A stretch of 64,000 bases of DNA from Kumtagia sp963829135 (GCA_963829135.1 CAWHHO010000008.1:124001-188000), one strand, 5' to 3'; counted from the first letter of the stretch, positions 17,759 to 29,217 are shown. Numbers and translations: made by a program. Notes: generated by a model from the sequence alone, not told the origin.

Positions 17759-19150
17759 ATGCGCAGGACCGCAATCGGCATCGATATTGGCGGCACGAAT
17801 ATCCGCGCGGCCATTGTCGCCGAAGACGGCGCCATCCTCAGCCATGTTCGGGCGGCCAGCTCGCCCGATCCGGAAACCGTCGTTGCACGGATCGAAACGC
17901 TGATCGATCAGCTGGGCGCCGAACCGGTGGCGGCGATCGGCATCGGCGTTCCGGGACGGGTGGAGGGCGACAGGGTTCTTTCCGGCGGCTATGTGGACCT
18001 GTCCTGCATACAGCTGGCAGGCCGCATCGAGCGGCGCTTCGGCAAGCCCGTGACCATCGAAAACGATTGCAGCATGGCGCTGATTGCCGAAACCGCGCTC
18101 GGCGCCGCCAAGGGCATGGCCAATGTCGTGATGCTCACCATCGGCACCGGCATAGGCGGCGCCATACTTGAGCGCGGACGCCTGTTGCGCGGCAGGGGAA
18201 CGGCGGGGCAGCTCGGGCATACGCTCATTGACCCGCAAGGACGGACCTGCGTCTGCGGCAAGCGTGGCTGCGTCGAGACGATGAGCTCCGGCACCGCGCT
18301 TGCCCGCCATATCCAGGAAGCAGGCCTGCCTTCCGGAACGACATCCTCGGATCTGCTGACTCGCCGGGATAGAGGCGATGAGGTCGCCAGGCACATCCTT
18401 CACGACTGGGCGACACCGCTGCGCAACGCCATAGACAGTCTCGCGACAACCGTGGATCCGGATCTTTTCGTTCTGGGCGGCGGTCTCGGCGACGCGGCAC
18501 ATCGCGCGCTCGCGGCGATTCCGGCGGCAAGCTCATGGTATGAAGCGCATGTCGTTTCCGCCTCGCTCGGCGATGACGCAGGTGTCATCGGCGCCGGGCT
18601 GGCGGCGTTGCGGGCGCCTGTGGGCAGGCGGCTTGTGCTGGTGAATGGGGTACCGGCCAGTGGCAAAAGCGGTGTAGCGCGAGAATTGGCGAGAACGACA
18701 GGCTGGCCGATCCTGTCGCTCGACACGATCAAGAACCCGTTCCTTGCAGAGATCGAGGGCGTCGACAGGCTGTTCAATCGAAGGCTGGGCCGGGCCAGCC
18801 TCACGGCAATGTTCGCCATCGTCGCAGACGCCCCGGCCGGAACCACGCTGATCTTGGATGCCTGGTTCGGTTTCCAACCACGCGAACTCGTTCTGGAATT
18901 GATCGCCTCCACCGGAATCGATGCAGTCGCGGAAGTCTGGTGCTCGGCGCCGCCGCAAATTGTCGGCGATCGCTATGGCGCCCGGGCCGCAAACCGCCTG
19001 CCTGGCCATCCTGGCGCAAATTACGTGCCCGAGTTGATCGAACTCGCGGAACGCGCCGAACCGCTGCGTATCGGGCAAGTCGCGGAAATCGATACGACGA
19101 AGCCGATCGACGGCGCGGCGCTCGCCGCTGCGCTGTTCAAGCGCGGTTAG
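17759..19150 (+). CDS. ROK family sugar kinase fused to a P-loop kinase-like domain
   Basis: 463 residues with two enzymatic parts. Residues 1-285 are a ROK kinase: phosphate-binding IGIDIGGTNIRAA, AIGIGVPGRV, IENDCSMALIAE, TIGTGIGGAIL, GQLGHT and the zinc motif CVCGKRGCVE, then DLFVLGGGLGD. Residues ~290-463 start with RLVLVNGVPASGKSGVAREL, a Walker A motif, then LSLDTIKNPFL and TTLILDAWFGF, resembling AAA_33/zeta-like small-molecule kinases. The junction is short and both domains look complete, and no stop or frameshift separates them. The ROK part should phosphorylate a hexose; the second domain may phosphorylate another position or act on another metabolite. Placed next to the aldolase, a double-phosphorylating enzyme that makes a bisphosphate would fit, but this is inference. 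Confidence 0.85.
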   Translation: MRRTAIGIDIGGTNIRAAIVAEDGAILSHVRAASSPDPETVVARIETLIDQLGAEPVAAIGIGVPGRVEGDRVLSGGYVDLSCIQLAGRIERRFGKPVTIENDCSMALIAETALGAAKGMANVVMLTIGTGIGGAILERGRLLRGRGTAGQLGHTLIDPQGRTCVCGKRGCVETMSSGTALARHIQEAGLPSGTTSSDLLTRRDRGDEVARHILHDWATPLRNAIDSLATTVDPDLFVLGGGLGDAAHRALAAIPAASSWYEAHVVSASLGDDAGVIGAGLAALRAPVGRRLVLVNGVPASGKSGVARELARTTGWPILSLDTIKNPFLAEIEGVDRLFNRRLGRASLTAMFAIVADAPAGTTLILDAWFGFQPRELVLELIASTGIDAVAEVWCSAPPQIVGDRYGARAANRLPGHPGANYVPELIELAERAEPLRIGQVAEIDTTKPIDGAALAAALFKRG

Positions 19151-19220
19151 GTATCGGCGGCTCGGTTAGAGCCGCAATCCAAGCTCTGCCCGGCGTGTCA
19201 TTCTATCGGCGCAAACGAAA

Positions 19221-19242
19221 TGCCCGGCGCAAGCGCCGGGCA
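19221..19242. terminator. Hairpin terminator between the ROK-fusion gene and the liv binding-protein gene
   Basis: TGCCCGGCGC and GCGCCGGGCA form a perfect 10-bp stem with a 2-base loop. A-rich and T-rich flanks on the two sides let it end transcription from both converging genes. Confidence 0.75.
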
Positions 19243-19265
19243 TCCGAACGAAAAGTTAAGTCAGA

Positions 19266-20381
19266 TCATTCCGGCACGTAGGTGAACTTGCCGTCGTCGC
19301 CCTTCTTCCAGATGTACATGATGTAGCCTGGAAGCTTCGGGTCACCCTTCTCATCGAAGGACATGTCGCCGAGCACGGTCGGGAATGGACCCTTCTCGTG
19401 CAACGCCTTGGCAACTTCCTGCGTGTCGACCGAAGCGGCAGCCTTGGCGCCGCCTGCGATCGATTGCACTGCCGCATAGGAGTACAGCGTGTAGGCTTCC
19501 GGGTTGAAGCCGGCGGCCTTGAACTTTTCCACCAGCTCCTTGTTCGCCGGGTTCAGCGTCGGATCCGGGCCGAAGGTGTTGAGCGTACCTTCAACCGCAT
19601 CACCCGCGATGGAAGCCAGTTCGTTGGACACGATGCCGTCGCCGGAAACCAGCTTCGCCTTCAGGCCCTGGTCCGCCGCCTGGCGGATGATGAGGCCGGC
19701 TTCGGTGTGCAGGCCGCCCCAGTAGATGATCGTGACGCCGGCTTCCTTCATCTTGGCGATCAGCGCCGAGAAGTCCTTGTCGCCGATGTTGACGCCTTCA
19801 TACATGACCTCGGTGAGGCCGGCGGCGTTCATCGTCTTCTTGGTTTCGTCAGCCAGACCCTGGCCATAAGGCGTCTTGTCGTGGATGACGGCGATCTTGG
19901 CATCCTTGAACTTCTCAGCCAGATACGCACCGGCAACCGCGCCCTGCTGGTCGTCGCGTCCGCAGGTGCGGAACACGTTCCACAGGCCGCGCTCGGTGAA
20001 GACCGGGTTGGTGGCGGCAGGTGTGATCTCGAGGATGCCGTTCTCGGCATAGACTTCAGACGCCGGGATCGAAACGCCGGAGTTGAAGTGACCGACAACG
20101 TATTTCACGCCATCGGCGACGAACTTGTTGGCAACCGAAATGCCCTGCTTGGGATCGGAAACGTCGTCACCGACGACGATCTGGATCTGCTCGCCATTGA
20201 TGCCGCCGGCGGCATTGATGTCGGCGGCCGCCATTTCGGCACCCTTCTGCAGCTGTGCGCCGAACGCAGCGTTCGGACCGGTAATCGGACCGGCAACGCC
20301 GATCGTGATATCTGCCCATGCGCTGCCGCTGAACGCTACAAGCGCGGTCAGTGCAACGGCGGACAAGAGTGATTTCTTCAT
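19266..20381 (-). CDS. livJ: Branched-chain amino acid ABC transporter, periplasmic binding protein
   Basis: 371 residues beginning with a Sec signal MKKSLLSAVALTALVAFSGSAWA, cleaved before DITIGVAGPITG. The LivJ/LivK fold is evident from NAAFGAQLQKGAEMAAADINAAGGING, VVGHFNSGVSIPASEVYAENG, FRTCGRDDQQGAVAGAYL and VIHDKTPYGQG. It captures leucine/isoleucine/valine or related amino acids for the membrane complex. It is the last gene of a leftward operon livH-livM-livG-livF-DUF6867-livJ and is followed by a hairpin terminator. Confidence 0.92.
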   Translation of the reverse strand: MKKSLLSAVALTALVAFSGSAWADITIGVAGPITGPNAAFGAQLQKGAEMAAADINAAGGINGEQIQIVVGDDVSDPKQGISVANKFVADGVKYVVGHFNSGVSIPASEVYAENGILEITPAATNPVFTERGLWNVFRTCGRDDQQGAVAGAYLAEKFKDAKIAVIHDKTPYGQGLADETKKTMNAAGLTEVMYEGVNIGDKDFSALIAKMKEAGVTIIYWGGLHTEAGLIIRQAADQGLKAKLVSGDGIVSNELASIAGDAVEGTLNTFGPDPTLNPANKELVEKFKAAGFNPEAYTLYSYAAVQSIAGGAKAAASVDTQEVAKALHEKGPFPTVLGDMSFDEKGDPKLPGYIMYIWKKGDDGKFTYVPE

Positions 20382-20528
20382 TTATACGCTCCCATTTACA
20401 GGGGTGGACGTTGATGATGCTTTCATGCGATGCCCACCCTTATCGCAGAAAGGTTACTTTGCGCATTTTCAAACCCTTGTCACGCCGATTCAGGACTGAC
20501 GCGGCGTAACGCCGGGGCGGTTTTTGCC

Positions 20529-20876
20529 TTAGCTCTTGGATTTCCAGCTGAGCAGCGATGCCCGTTCATACAGCCAGTTATACTGTGAAACCATCTGGTT
20601 GGTCCGTGTGTATCTGTATCCCAGCGTGGCCAGGATCAGCAGGACGATGGTGTCGACGATATAGTAGTGCAGCGTGAACATGGTGCCCTCGAACAGCGCA
20701 TGGTGAATGAACCGCACGCCGATACCGAGCACCAGGATGTAAACCACCAAGGCGATGTAAGGACGCCAGGTTTGCGCGCAGGCCTTGCCGGTCATCCATG
20801 CCGCCCAGCCGCCAAGCAGGCAGGTGACAAAGAAGAACTGCCAGATTGAGACCTCTTCATAGAGAATGCCTTGCAT
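20529..20876 (-). CDS. DUF6867 family small membrane protein of the liv operon
   Basis: 115 residues with three predicted membrane segments: about IWQFFFVTCLLGGWAAWMTG, YIALVVYILVLGIGVRFIHH and YIVDTIVLLILATLGYRYT. The C-terminal tail NQMVSQYNWLYERASLLSWKSK is polar. It sits 15 bp downstream of livF and upstream of the binding protein, the usual position for this family in rhizobial branched-chain amino acid operons. No biochemical role is known to me; an accessory membrane role in transport is inferred from its fixed place. Confidence 0.8.
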   Translation of the reverse strand: MQGILYEEVSIWQFFFVTCLLGGWAAWMTGKACAQTWRPYIALVVYILVLGIGVRFIHHALFEGTMFTLHYYIVDTIVLLILATLGYRYTRTNQMVSQYNWLYERASLLSWKSKS

Positions 20877-20891
20877 TTCCGTGTCCTCAGT

Positions 20892-21619
20892 TCAGTGGCC
20901 GCCGCCTTCTAGATAGGCCGCGCGGACTTCCGGATTGGCGAGAAGCTCCTTGCCGGTGCCGCTCATCGTGACATTGCCGTTGACCATAACGTAGCCCCGC
21001 GTCGCCAGCTTGAGCGCGCCGAAGGCGTTCTGCTCGACAAGGAAAACGGTGAGGCCCTGGCTGCGATTCAACTCGCGGATTGCGTCGAAGATCTGCTTGA
21101 CGATCAACGGGGCGAGACCGAGCGATGGCTCGTCGAGCAGGAGCAGCTTCGGCCGTGCCATCAACGCCCGTCCGATCGACAGCATCTGTTGCTCGCCGCC
21201 GGAGAGAGTTCCGCCGCGCTGGGCAATGCGTTCCTTCAGGCGCGGGAACAAGTGGAAAATTTTCTCGACGTCCTCGTCATAGTATTTGAGGTTGTCGAGG
21301 CTCGCGCCCATCTGCAGGTTTTCCATCACCGTCATGCGTGGAAAGATGCGGCGACCCTCGGGGGATTGCGCGATGCGCAGCCGGGCGATCTCATGCGTCG
21401 GCAGCTGCGTGATGTCCGCACCGGCGAAAGTGATGGTGCCTTTTCTGGCGCGCGGCGCGCCGAAGATCGTCATCATGAGCGTCGATTTTCCTGCGCCGTT
21501 CGCGCCGATCAGAGCGACGATTTCGCCCTCATTGACCGAAACGTTGACGCCACTCAGCGCGCGGATGTTGCCGTAGTACGTCTCGACGCCCTGAACGTCG
21601 AGCAAGGGCTGCGCGGCCA

Positions 21620-21620
<1 letters not shown>
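20892..21620 (-). CDS. livF: Branched-chain amino acid ABC transporter ATP-binding protein LivF
   Basis: 242 residues of a complete ABC ATPase: Walker A GANGAGKST, Q-loop QSPEGRRIFPRMTV, signature LSGGEQQMLSIGRAL, Walker B LLLLDEPSLGLAP and switch region VFLVEQN. LivF pairs with LivG at the cytoplasmic face of LivHM. Its ATG shares one base with the LivG stop (TAATG), so translation is coupled. Confidence 0.95.
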
Positions 21621-23391
<1,771 letters not shown>

Positions 23392-23392
<1 letters not shown>

Positions 23393-24786
23393 CAGCCATG
23401 TCCTTCCTTGGTGAAGGAGGCCGATACGGCCTTTCTCTCGAACAGGAACGCCGTCGGTTCCCGGCTTCCGACAAAGCCCCGCGGCTTCCACAGCATGACG
23501 ACGACCATCGCCAGGCCGAACAACAGCATACGGTAGAGCTCGGGGGTAAAGTCCTGTCCGAAGATCGCCTTCAGGAAGGTCAGCTCGCGCAGAATTTCCG
23601 TGCCGCCGATCATCACCAGCGCGGCGATTGCTATGCCGATCAACGAACCCATGCCGCCAAGAACGACGATGGCCAAGATGATCGCCAACTCGATGAAGAT
23701 AAAGGATTCCGGGCTGACGAAGCCCTGCCGGGCGGCAAAAAACGCGCCTGCGAAGCCGCCGAACATCGCGCCGGTGGCGAAAGCGGTGAGCTTCGTCGTC
23801 GTCGTGTTGATGCCCAATGACCGGCACGCGATCTCATCCTCGCGCAACGCTTCCCATGCGCGCCCTACCGGCATGCGCCGCAGGCGCATGGTGACGTACG
23901 CGGTCAGCAGGCAGAGTGCGAGGATAAGATAGTACAGGAAAATCTTGTAGTAGACGCCGGACTGCGGCAGGAAGGTCATTACCTTCGAGATGTAGTGCGG
24001 GTCGGACACGTTGAAGCTGAAGAGCCCGAAGAACGTGACCTTCGGGACGCCCGATATACCCGCCGCCCCGTTGGTTACCTCGCGCCAGTTGACGATCACC
24101 AGACGGATGATCTCGCCGAACGCCAGCGTGACGATAGCCAGATAGTCTCCGCGCAGTCGCAATACCGGAAAACCGAGGATCACGCCCCAGAGCGCTGCCA
24201 TGAGACCGGCCGCCGGCAGCAGGATCCAGAAAGACAGCCCGAAATGCGTGCCCAGCAAAGCGTAGGCGTATGCGCCAACTGCATAGAAAGCGACATAGCC
24301 AAGGTCGAGGAGGCCAGCGAGGCCGATGACGATGTTGAGGCCCCAGGCCAGCATTACATAGATGAGGATCTGGATGCCGAAATTATCGATCCATTTCAGT
24401 GAACCCTGGAGCCCCACGGTCATGATGGCGAGAGCCGGAAACATCAGCAGGAAGGCAATGCCCAGCTTGTTGAAGTTCTTTCGGAAGAAGCCGGGTTCGG
24501 AAACGACGGCCGCTTGTTTCGCCTTCTCGGCCTTGCGCCGTTCTGTCTCGGGAAACACAAACGCGACGAACAGGAAGCGGACGACCATAACCAGGGCGAC
24601 GACGATCGCCAATAGACCCCAGCGCTGGACGAGGATGAGTTCGTTGCTGATGTTCTGGTCGGTCTTCAGCCCGATGAAGAGGAAGAACAGGCCAAAGGAG
24701 ATGAGGCCTGCATACATCGCCTCGCGAAGCGCTATGGCGATATTGGATTCCTTCGGCGCGACGCGCGTGGAAACGGCTTGCACCAT
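23392..24786 (-). CDS. livM: Branched-chain amino acid ABC transporter permease LivM
   Basis: 464 residues. A ~100-residue N-terminal extension with membrane segments (LISFGLFFLFIGL, LLAIVVALVMVVRFLFV) precedes the LivM core, which has WGLNIVIGLAGLLDLGYVAFYAVGAYAYALL, PVLRLRGDYLAIVTLAFGEIIRLV and GRAWEALREDEIACRSLGIN. The EAA-like cytoplasmic loop (GRAWEALREDE) contacts the ATPases. It pairs with LivH. The neighbouring starts are tightly packed on both sides. Confidence 0.94.
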
Positions 24787-24790
24787 GCGA

Positions 24791-25693
24791 TTACACCTTT
24801 TCCACTTCAGGCCGGCCGAGGATGCCGGAAGGCAGGAAGATCAGCACGATTGCAAGGATCGAAAATGCTGCGACGTCCTTGTAGTCGATCGAAAAATAGG
24901 CTGACCACAGCGATTCGATTACGCCGATCAAAAGCCCGCCCAGTACGGCACCGGGCAGCGAGCCTATGCCTCCGAGAACCGCCGCCGTAAATGCCTTCAC
25001 GCCAGGCACGAAGCCGTCGGAGAAGACCACGACACCATAGTACATGAGGTACAGAGTGCCGGCGACGGCGGCTAGGGCGGCGCCCATGATGAACGTGACC
25101 GAGATCGTCTTGTCGACGTCGACGCCGAGCAATGCCGCCATCTTGCGGTCCTGCTCGCAGGCGCGCTGGGCACGGCCGAGCGAAGTCTTGTTAACGAGAT
25201 ACCAGAATACGGCGAGCAGCACGACGGTCACCAGCGCGATCACCAGCTGCTTCAGCGAGATCGAGATGCCGCCGATATTGTAAACCTGGTTGATCAGCGG
25301 CGGGATCGGCTTGTTGCGCGGACCCTGGCTCACCTGGACGAAGTTCGACAGGAAGATCGACATGCCGATAGCGGTAATCAGCGGAGCCAGACGGAACGAC
25401 CCGCGCAGCGGCCGGTAGGCGACCTTCTCGATCGTCCAGTTGTAGAGGCTGGTGACCAGCATCGCGACGATCATCATGACAAGCAGGAACAGCACCACAT
25501 TGATGCCGGCGAAGATCGAGGTGAGGATGAGGAAGACGATCAGTGCGACGAAGGCGCCGATCATGAAGATATCGCCATGGGCGAAATTGATCATGCCCAC
25601 AATACCGTAAACCATGGTGTAGCCGATGGCGATCAAGCCATAAATCGCCCCCAGCGTCAGCCCATTGACAAGCTGCTGGATAAAATACTGCAT
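24791..25693 (-). CDS. livH: Branched-chain amino acid ABC transporter permease LivH
   Basis: 300 residues, highly hydrophobic, with the family opening QQLVNGLTLGAIYGLIAIGYTMVYGIVGMINFAHGDIFMIGAF and the loop GRAQRACEQDRKMAALLGVDVDKTI, plus AVLGGIGSLPGAVLGGLLIGVIE. It is the promoter-proximal gene of the liv operon and is followed by LivM after four bases. Confidence 0.95.
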   Translation of the reverse strand: MQYFIQQLVNGLTLGAIYGLIAIGYTMVYGIVGMINFAHGDIFMIGAFVALIVFLILTSIFAGINVVLFLLVMMIVAMLVTSLYNWTIEKVAYRPLRGSFRLAPLITAIGMSIFLSNFVQVSQGPRNKPIPPLINQVYNIGGISISLKQLVIALVTVVLLAVFWYLVNKTSLGRAQRACEQDRKMAALLGVDVDKTISVTFIMGAALAAVAGTLYLMYYGVVVFSDGFVPGVKAFTAAVLGGIGSLPGAVLGGLLIGVIESLWSAYFSIDYKDVAAFSILAIVLIFLPSGILGRPEVEKV

Positions 25694-26011
25694 ATGTACA
25701 CAGCTCCCCTTGGAACGTCGCCCGTATCGAGCGCATCCCCTTTTCGTAGTTCCCCTAGTCGTACGATTTCAGCACCGTTTTGCAACGCGATTTTCATCGC
25801 AAGCACCGAAATGAGGCAGTCCCCTGGTCCGTCCGTTTTTTAGCCAACTGTTTGGACCAGCGCGGAACCTAGCATTGGCATAACGCAATGTCCTTGATGA
25901 ATCAGCGACTTTCAACACTCCTGATGGAAGAAATCTTCAACCTGCGACCAAAAGTCCGTGATTTGTTGCATCGTCACGACGGTCGCGTAACAGCTCCGGA
26001 TGCATTTCGGC
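25694..26011. other. Promoter region of the liv operon; no gene seen
   Basis: These 318 bases separate livH from the 4-hydroxyproline epimerase gene, both leftward. A 7-bp inverted repeat CTGGTCC...GGACCAG spans a T-rich loop near the middle, and one stretch contains six Ts, which could end readthrough from the hyp genes. I see no clear sigma-70 boxes, small ORF or RNA gene. Confidence 0.5.
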
Positions 26012-27013
26012 CTACTTCACCACAAATCCATGTGCGAACGGGTCGCGGTCGTCGATGATGATGGTGTTTAAGCCGGTCATGCGAGCCCAGCCGCCGATGG
26101 ATGGAATGATCGCCGGCCTGCCGGCGACGTCGAGCTCTTTCTCGACGCGCCCGTGAAACAGCGAACCGATGATCAACTCGTGCACAAACGGATCGCCAAC
26201 CCTGAGCTGGCCCTTTGCATGCAGTTGCGCCATGCGCGCGGAAGTGCCGGTGCCGCAGGGACTCCGGTCGATCGCCTTGTCGCCGTAGAACACGGCGTTG
26301 CGCGCATGCGATTCAGCGCGAGTCGGCTTGCCGGTCCACAGCACATGCGATAGCCTGTTGATGTCCGGATTTTCAGGGTGCACGAAGCTGTATTTCTCGT
26401 TGAGCAGCTGTCGCACCACCGGGCTCCATTGCACCAGTTCCCCGGCGGCATAATCGGCCATGTCGCGATAGTTCTTCTGCGGCTCGACGATCGCATAGAA
26501 ATTCCCGCCATAGGCGACGTCGACGGAAATCTCGCCCAGTCCTGGGCATTCTGCTGTCAGCCCTTCCGCGTAGAGAAAAGATGGCACATTCGTTATGCGC
26601 ACTTCCTCGACATACTGGCCTTCCTGGCGGTATTCGGCGACTACCAGCCCGGCCGGCGTATCGAGGCGAAGAACGCCCGGCTTCCTGGGACGGATCAGCC
26701 CATTTTCGATCGCCATCGTCACCGTACCGATGGTGCCGTGACCACACATCGGCAGGCAGCCGGATGTCTCGATGAACAGGATGGCGATATCGCAGTCCGG
26801 CCGGGTCGGCGGATACAGGATGGAGCCGGACATCATGTCATGCCCGCGCGGCTCGAACATCAGGCCGGTCCGGATCCAGTCGTACTCAGCGAGGAAATGC
26901 GCGCGGCGCTCCATCATGGTGGAACCTTCCAGCAGCGGTCCGCCGCCAGCCACCAGCCGGACCGGATTGCCGCAGGTGTGACCGTCGATGCAGAAGAAGG
27001 AATGCCGCGCCAT
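26012..27013 (-). CDS. hypRE: 4-hydroxyproline 2-epimerase (proline racemase family)
   Basis: 333 residues. Both catalytic cysteines of racemases/epimerases are present, in LPMCGHGTIG and RSPCGTGTSAR; 3-hydroxyproline dehydratases have Thr in the second position, so this is an epimerase type. It should convert trans-4-hydroxy-L-proline to cis-4-hydroxy-D-proline without cofactor. Eight bases upstream lies the D-amino acid oxidase-like gene that would take the product, followed by the DapA-like deaminase, so the order matches the rhizobial hydroxyproline pathway. The start context is tight and the ATG is unambiguous. Confidence 0.9.
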   Translation of the reverse strand: MARHSFFCIDGHTCGNPVRLVAGGGPLLEGSTMMERRAHFLAEYDWIRTGLMFEPRGHDMMSGSILYPPTRPDCDIAILFIETSGCLPMCGHGTIGTVTMAIENGLIRPRKPGVLRLDTPAGLVVAEYRQEGQYVEEVRITNVPSFLYAEGLTAECPGLGEISVDVAYGGNFYAIVEPQKNYRDMADYAAGELVQWSPVVRQLLNEKYSFVHPENPDINRLSHVLWTGKPTRAESHARNAVFYGDKAIDRSPCGTGTSARMAQLHAKGQLRVGDPFVHELIIGSLFHGRVEKELDVAGRPAIIPSIGGWARMTGLNTIIIDDRDPFAHGFVVK

Positions 27014-27020
27014 TGTTGCC

Positions 27021-28271
27021 TCAAAACCGTTTTGCGCTGAAAGGGGCGAGATCGATCGTCGGTGCTTGACCGGTGACCAGATCGCGGATCAGGCGGCCGG
27101 TCGCTGCAGCCTGAGTCAGCCCGAGATGGCCGTGGCCGAAAGCATAAAAGACATTTAGGCCGGCCGCCATACCAATCACCGGCAATGAATCCGGCAAGGA
27201 CGGGCGAAAGCCCATCCACTCGCGCCCGCCCTTCGGGTCGAGCCCTGGCAGGAATCGCTGCGCCTTTTCAAGCATGGCCTTCGACCGCGCGAAATTGGGT
27301 GCATGCTTCAATCCGGCAAGCTCGACCGCGCCGCCAACGCGCAGCCCGGTCTCGAGCGGCGTGATTACGAAGCCATGTCCGCTGAAGATCAACTGCCGTT
27401 TCACATCGAAGGCAGTCACCGGCAACGTCGTGTTGTAGCCGCGCTCGGTTTCCAGCGGGATGCGATCGCCAAGTTGTTTTGCGAACAGGTGCGACCAGGC
27501 GCCTGCAGCGATGACCACCCTGCCGGCATGATGGACGGAACCGTCGTCCAGAGTGACGGTGGTGCCGGCGCTCTGCGTGCCGACACTCCTCACAACACCC
27601 GGCTTGAAGCGCGCTCCGCAGGCCTCGGCATGACGCCAGATCGCCTTGCCCAGCAATTGTGGATCGGCGACGGTCTTCCACCCCGGCACGAATGTGCCCT
27701 TGACGAAGCGCGGCGAAAGCCCCGGCTGAAGCGCGGCCAGTTCGTCTCCCACGACGTGCCTGTAAGAAATGCCGAAGCGGTCGCGCGCCGCCCAACCGGG
27801 CAGGGAGGCGGCGAATTCTGCGTCGCTTTCATAAAGCTCGAGCGAGCCTTCTTCTCTCAACATGCCCCGCGTGCCGGAGCGGTCCATCAGGGCCATCCAC
27901 TCGGCCTCCGCAAGTTTCATTAGCGATGCCTGCGCGAGCAGGCCCGCCTCATACTGGCCCGGCATACCCGCCCGCCAGAAGCGATAGAGCCACGGCAGCA
28001 GGGTCGGCAGATAGGATGGCCGGATGGCAAGTGGCCCGAGCGGATCGGCTAGCCATTTCGGCAATTGCCGAAGCATGCCCTTGTGGGCGAGCGGCAGCAC
28101 GTCGGTGAAGGCAAGAGCCGCCGCGTTGCCGGAACTGGTTTCCTCGCAGATGCCGGTGCGGTCGAAGATAGTGACACTGCATCCGGCCTCGGCGAGTTGC
28201 GCTGCCGCGCATATGCCGATGATGCCCGCGCCGATGATGGAGACATCGGAGGGTGCAGCGGTCATGGTCAT
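27021..28271 (-). CDS. hypO: FAD-dependent D-amino acid dehydrogenase, probable cis-4-hydroxy-D-proline oxidase
   Basis: 416 residues of the DadA/DAO superfamily. The N-terminus has the FAD motif DVSIIGAGIIGICAAAQLAEAG with the acidic FDRTG ribose contact, ETSSGNAAALAF, and the C-terminal GAWSHLFAKQLG and FYAFGHGHLGLTQAAATGRLI. It passes electrons to the respiratory chain while oxidising cis-4-hydroxy-D-proline to pyrroline-4-hydroxy-2-carboxylate. Function is assigned from its place between the epimerase and the deaminase. Confidence 0.88.
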   Translation of the reverse strand: MTMTAAPSDVSIIGAGIIGICAAAQLAEAGCSVTIFDRTGICEETSSGNAAALAFTDVLPLAHKGMLRQLPKWLADPLGPLAIRPSYLPTLLPWLYRFWRAGMPGQYEAGLLAQASLMKLAEAEWMALMDRSGTRGMLREEGSLELYESDAEFAASLPGWAARDRFGISYRHVVGDELAALQPGLSPRFVKGTFVPGWKTVADPQLLGKAIWRHAEACGARFKPGVVRSVGTQSAGTTVTLDDGSVHHAGRVVIAAGAWSHLFAKQLGDRIPLETERGYNTTLPVTAFDVKRQLIFSGHGFVITPLETGLRVGGAVELAGLKHAPNFARSKAMLEKAQRFLPGLDPKGGREWMGFRPSLPDSLPVIGMAAGLNVFYAFGHGHLGLTQAAATGRLIRDLVTGQAPTIDLAPFSAKRF

Positions 28272-28310
28272 GGCTCTTTAGAGTGAATGGCTGCCCCCGC
28301 CGGCACAGGC

Positions 28311-29204
28311 TTAGAACTTCGGCAATTCCGGGCGCACCGCCAATGCGTCCTTGACGATCTTTTCGACCGCCGTTCGGCGTTCACCCGAAAGCGGCTGGCG
28401 CGGCATGCGTACGCGGTCGTTCGTACCGATAGCGAATACCTCTGCCAGCTTGATGTTCTGGACCAGATAAGTCGAAACGTCGAGGTCGAGCAGCGGCCTG
28501 AACCAGCGGTAGATCGCCAGCGCCTCATCGCGTCGGCCCTGCTTCATCAATTGATAGATCGCGACTGTTTCACGCGGAAACGCGGTGACCAGGCCGGCCA
28601 CCCAGCCGATCGCACCGACCGACAGCGCCTCGAAGGCGAGGTTGTCGACGCCGGTGAACAGGTCGAAGTGGTCGCCGAAGCGATTGATGATCTCGGTCGT
28701 GCGGCGAATGTCGTCGGAGGATTCCTTGATCGCCACGAACAGCGGATCGGAGGCCAACTGCTCCATCACTTCGACGGTCACATCGACCCGGTAGGCAATG
28801 CGATTGGAATAGATCATCACTGGCAACCCGCCGCCTGCCGCGACTGCCTTCAGGGTTGCGACAGTCTCCTCCGGGTTGGTGTGATAGATCGGGCTCGGCA
28901 CCACCATCAAACCGTCGGCGCCTTCCTTGGCGGCGCGCTTGGCAAGTGCCGCGCCTTCGCGCGTCGCCGCCTCATTGATGGTCAGCAGCACGGGCTTACC
29001 GCCGGCGACCTTTTGCGCGGTCTTCAGAACGTCGATCTTTTCGTCGTGCGACAACATCGGACCTTCGCCGAGCGATCCTGCGACGATGATGCCGTCGCAT
29101 CCGGCGTCGACCTGAAGCGCGAAACAGCGCTCCATCTCAGCGAAATCAAGCTTATCGTCCTGGGTGAACTTGCTGGTTACAGCTGGAAAGACGCCGGTCC
29201 ACAT
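28311..29204 (-). CDS. hypD: DapA-family protein, probable pyrroline-4-hydroxy-2-carboxylate deaminase
   Basis: 297 residues of the dihydrodipicolinate synthase/N-acetylneuraminate lyase barrel. VAGSLGEGPMLSHDEKIDVL and the Tyr in MVVPSPIYHTNPEE are visible, as is the Schiff-base Lys in LFVAIKESSDDIRRTTEI. In hydroxyproline clusters this enzyme removes ammonia to give alpha-ketoglutarate semialdehyde. It is the first gene of the leftward hyp operon; a palindromic operator starts 14 bases ahead of its start codon. Confidence 0.88.
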   Translation of the reverse strand: MWTGVFPAVTSKFTQDDKLDFAEMERCFALQVDAGCDGIIVAGSLGEGPMLSHDEKIDVLKTAQKVAGGKPVLLTINEAATREGAALAKRAAKEGADGLMVVPSPIYHTNPEETVATLKAVAAGGGLPVMIYSNRIAYRVDVTVEVMEQLASDPLFVAIKESSDDIRRTTEIINRFGDHFDLFTGVDNLAFEALSVGAIGWVAGLVTAFPRETVAIYQLMKQGRRDEALAIYRWFRPLLDLDVSTYLVQNIKLAEVFAIGTNDRVRMPRQPLSGERRTAVEKIVKDALAVRPELPKF

Positions 29205-29217
29205 GTCTAATCTCCTC

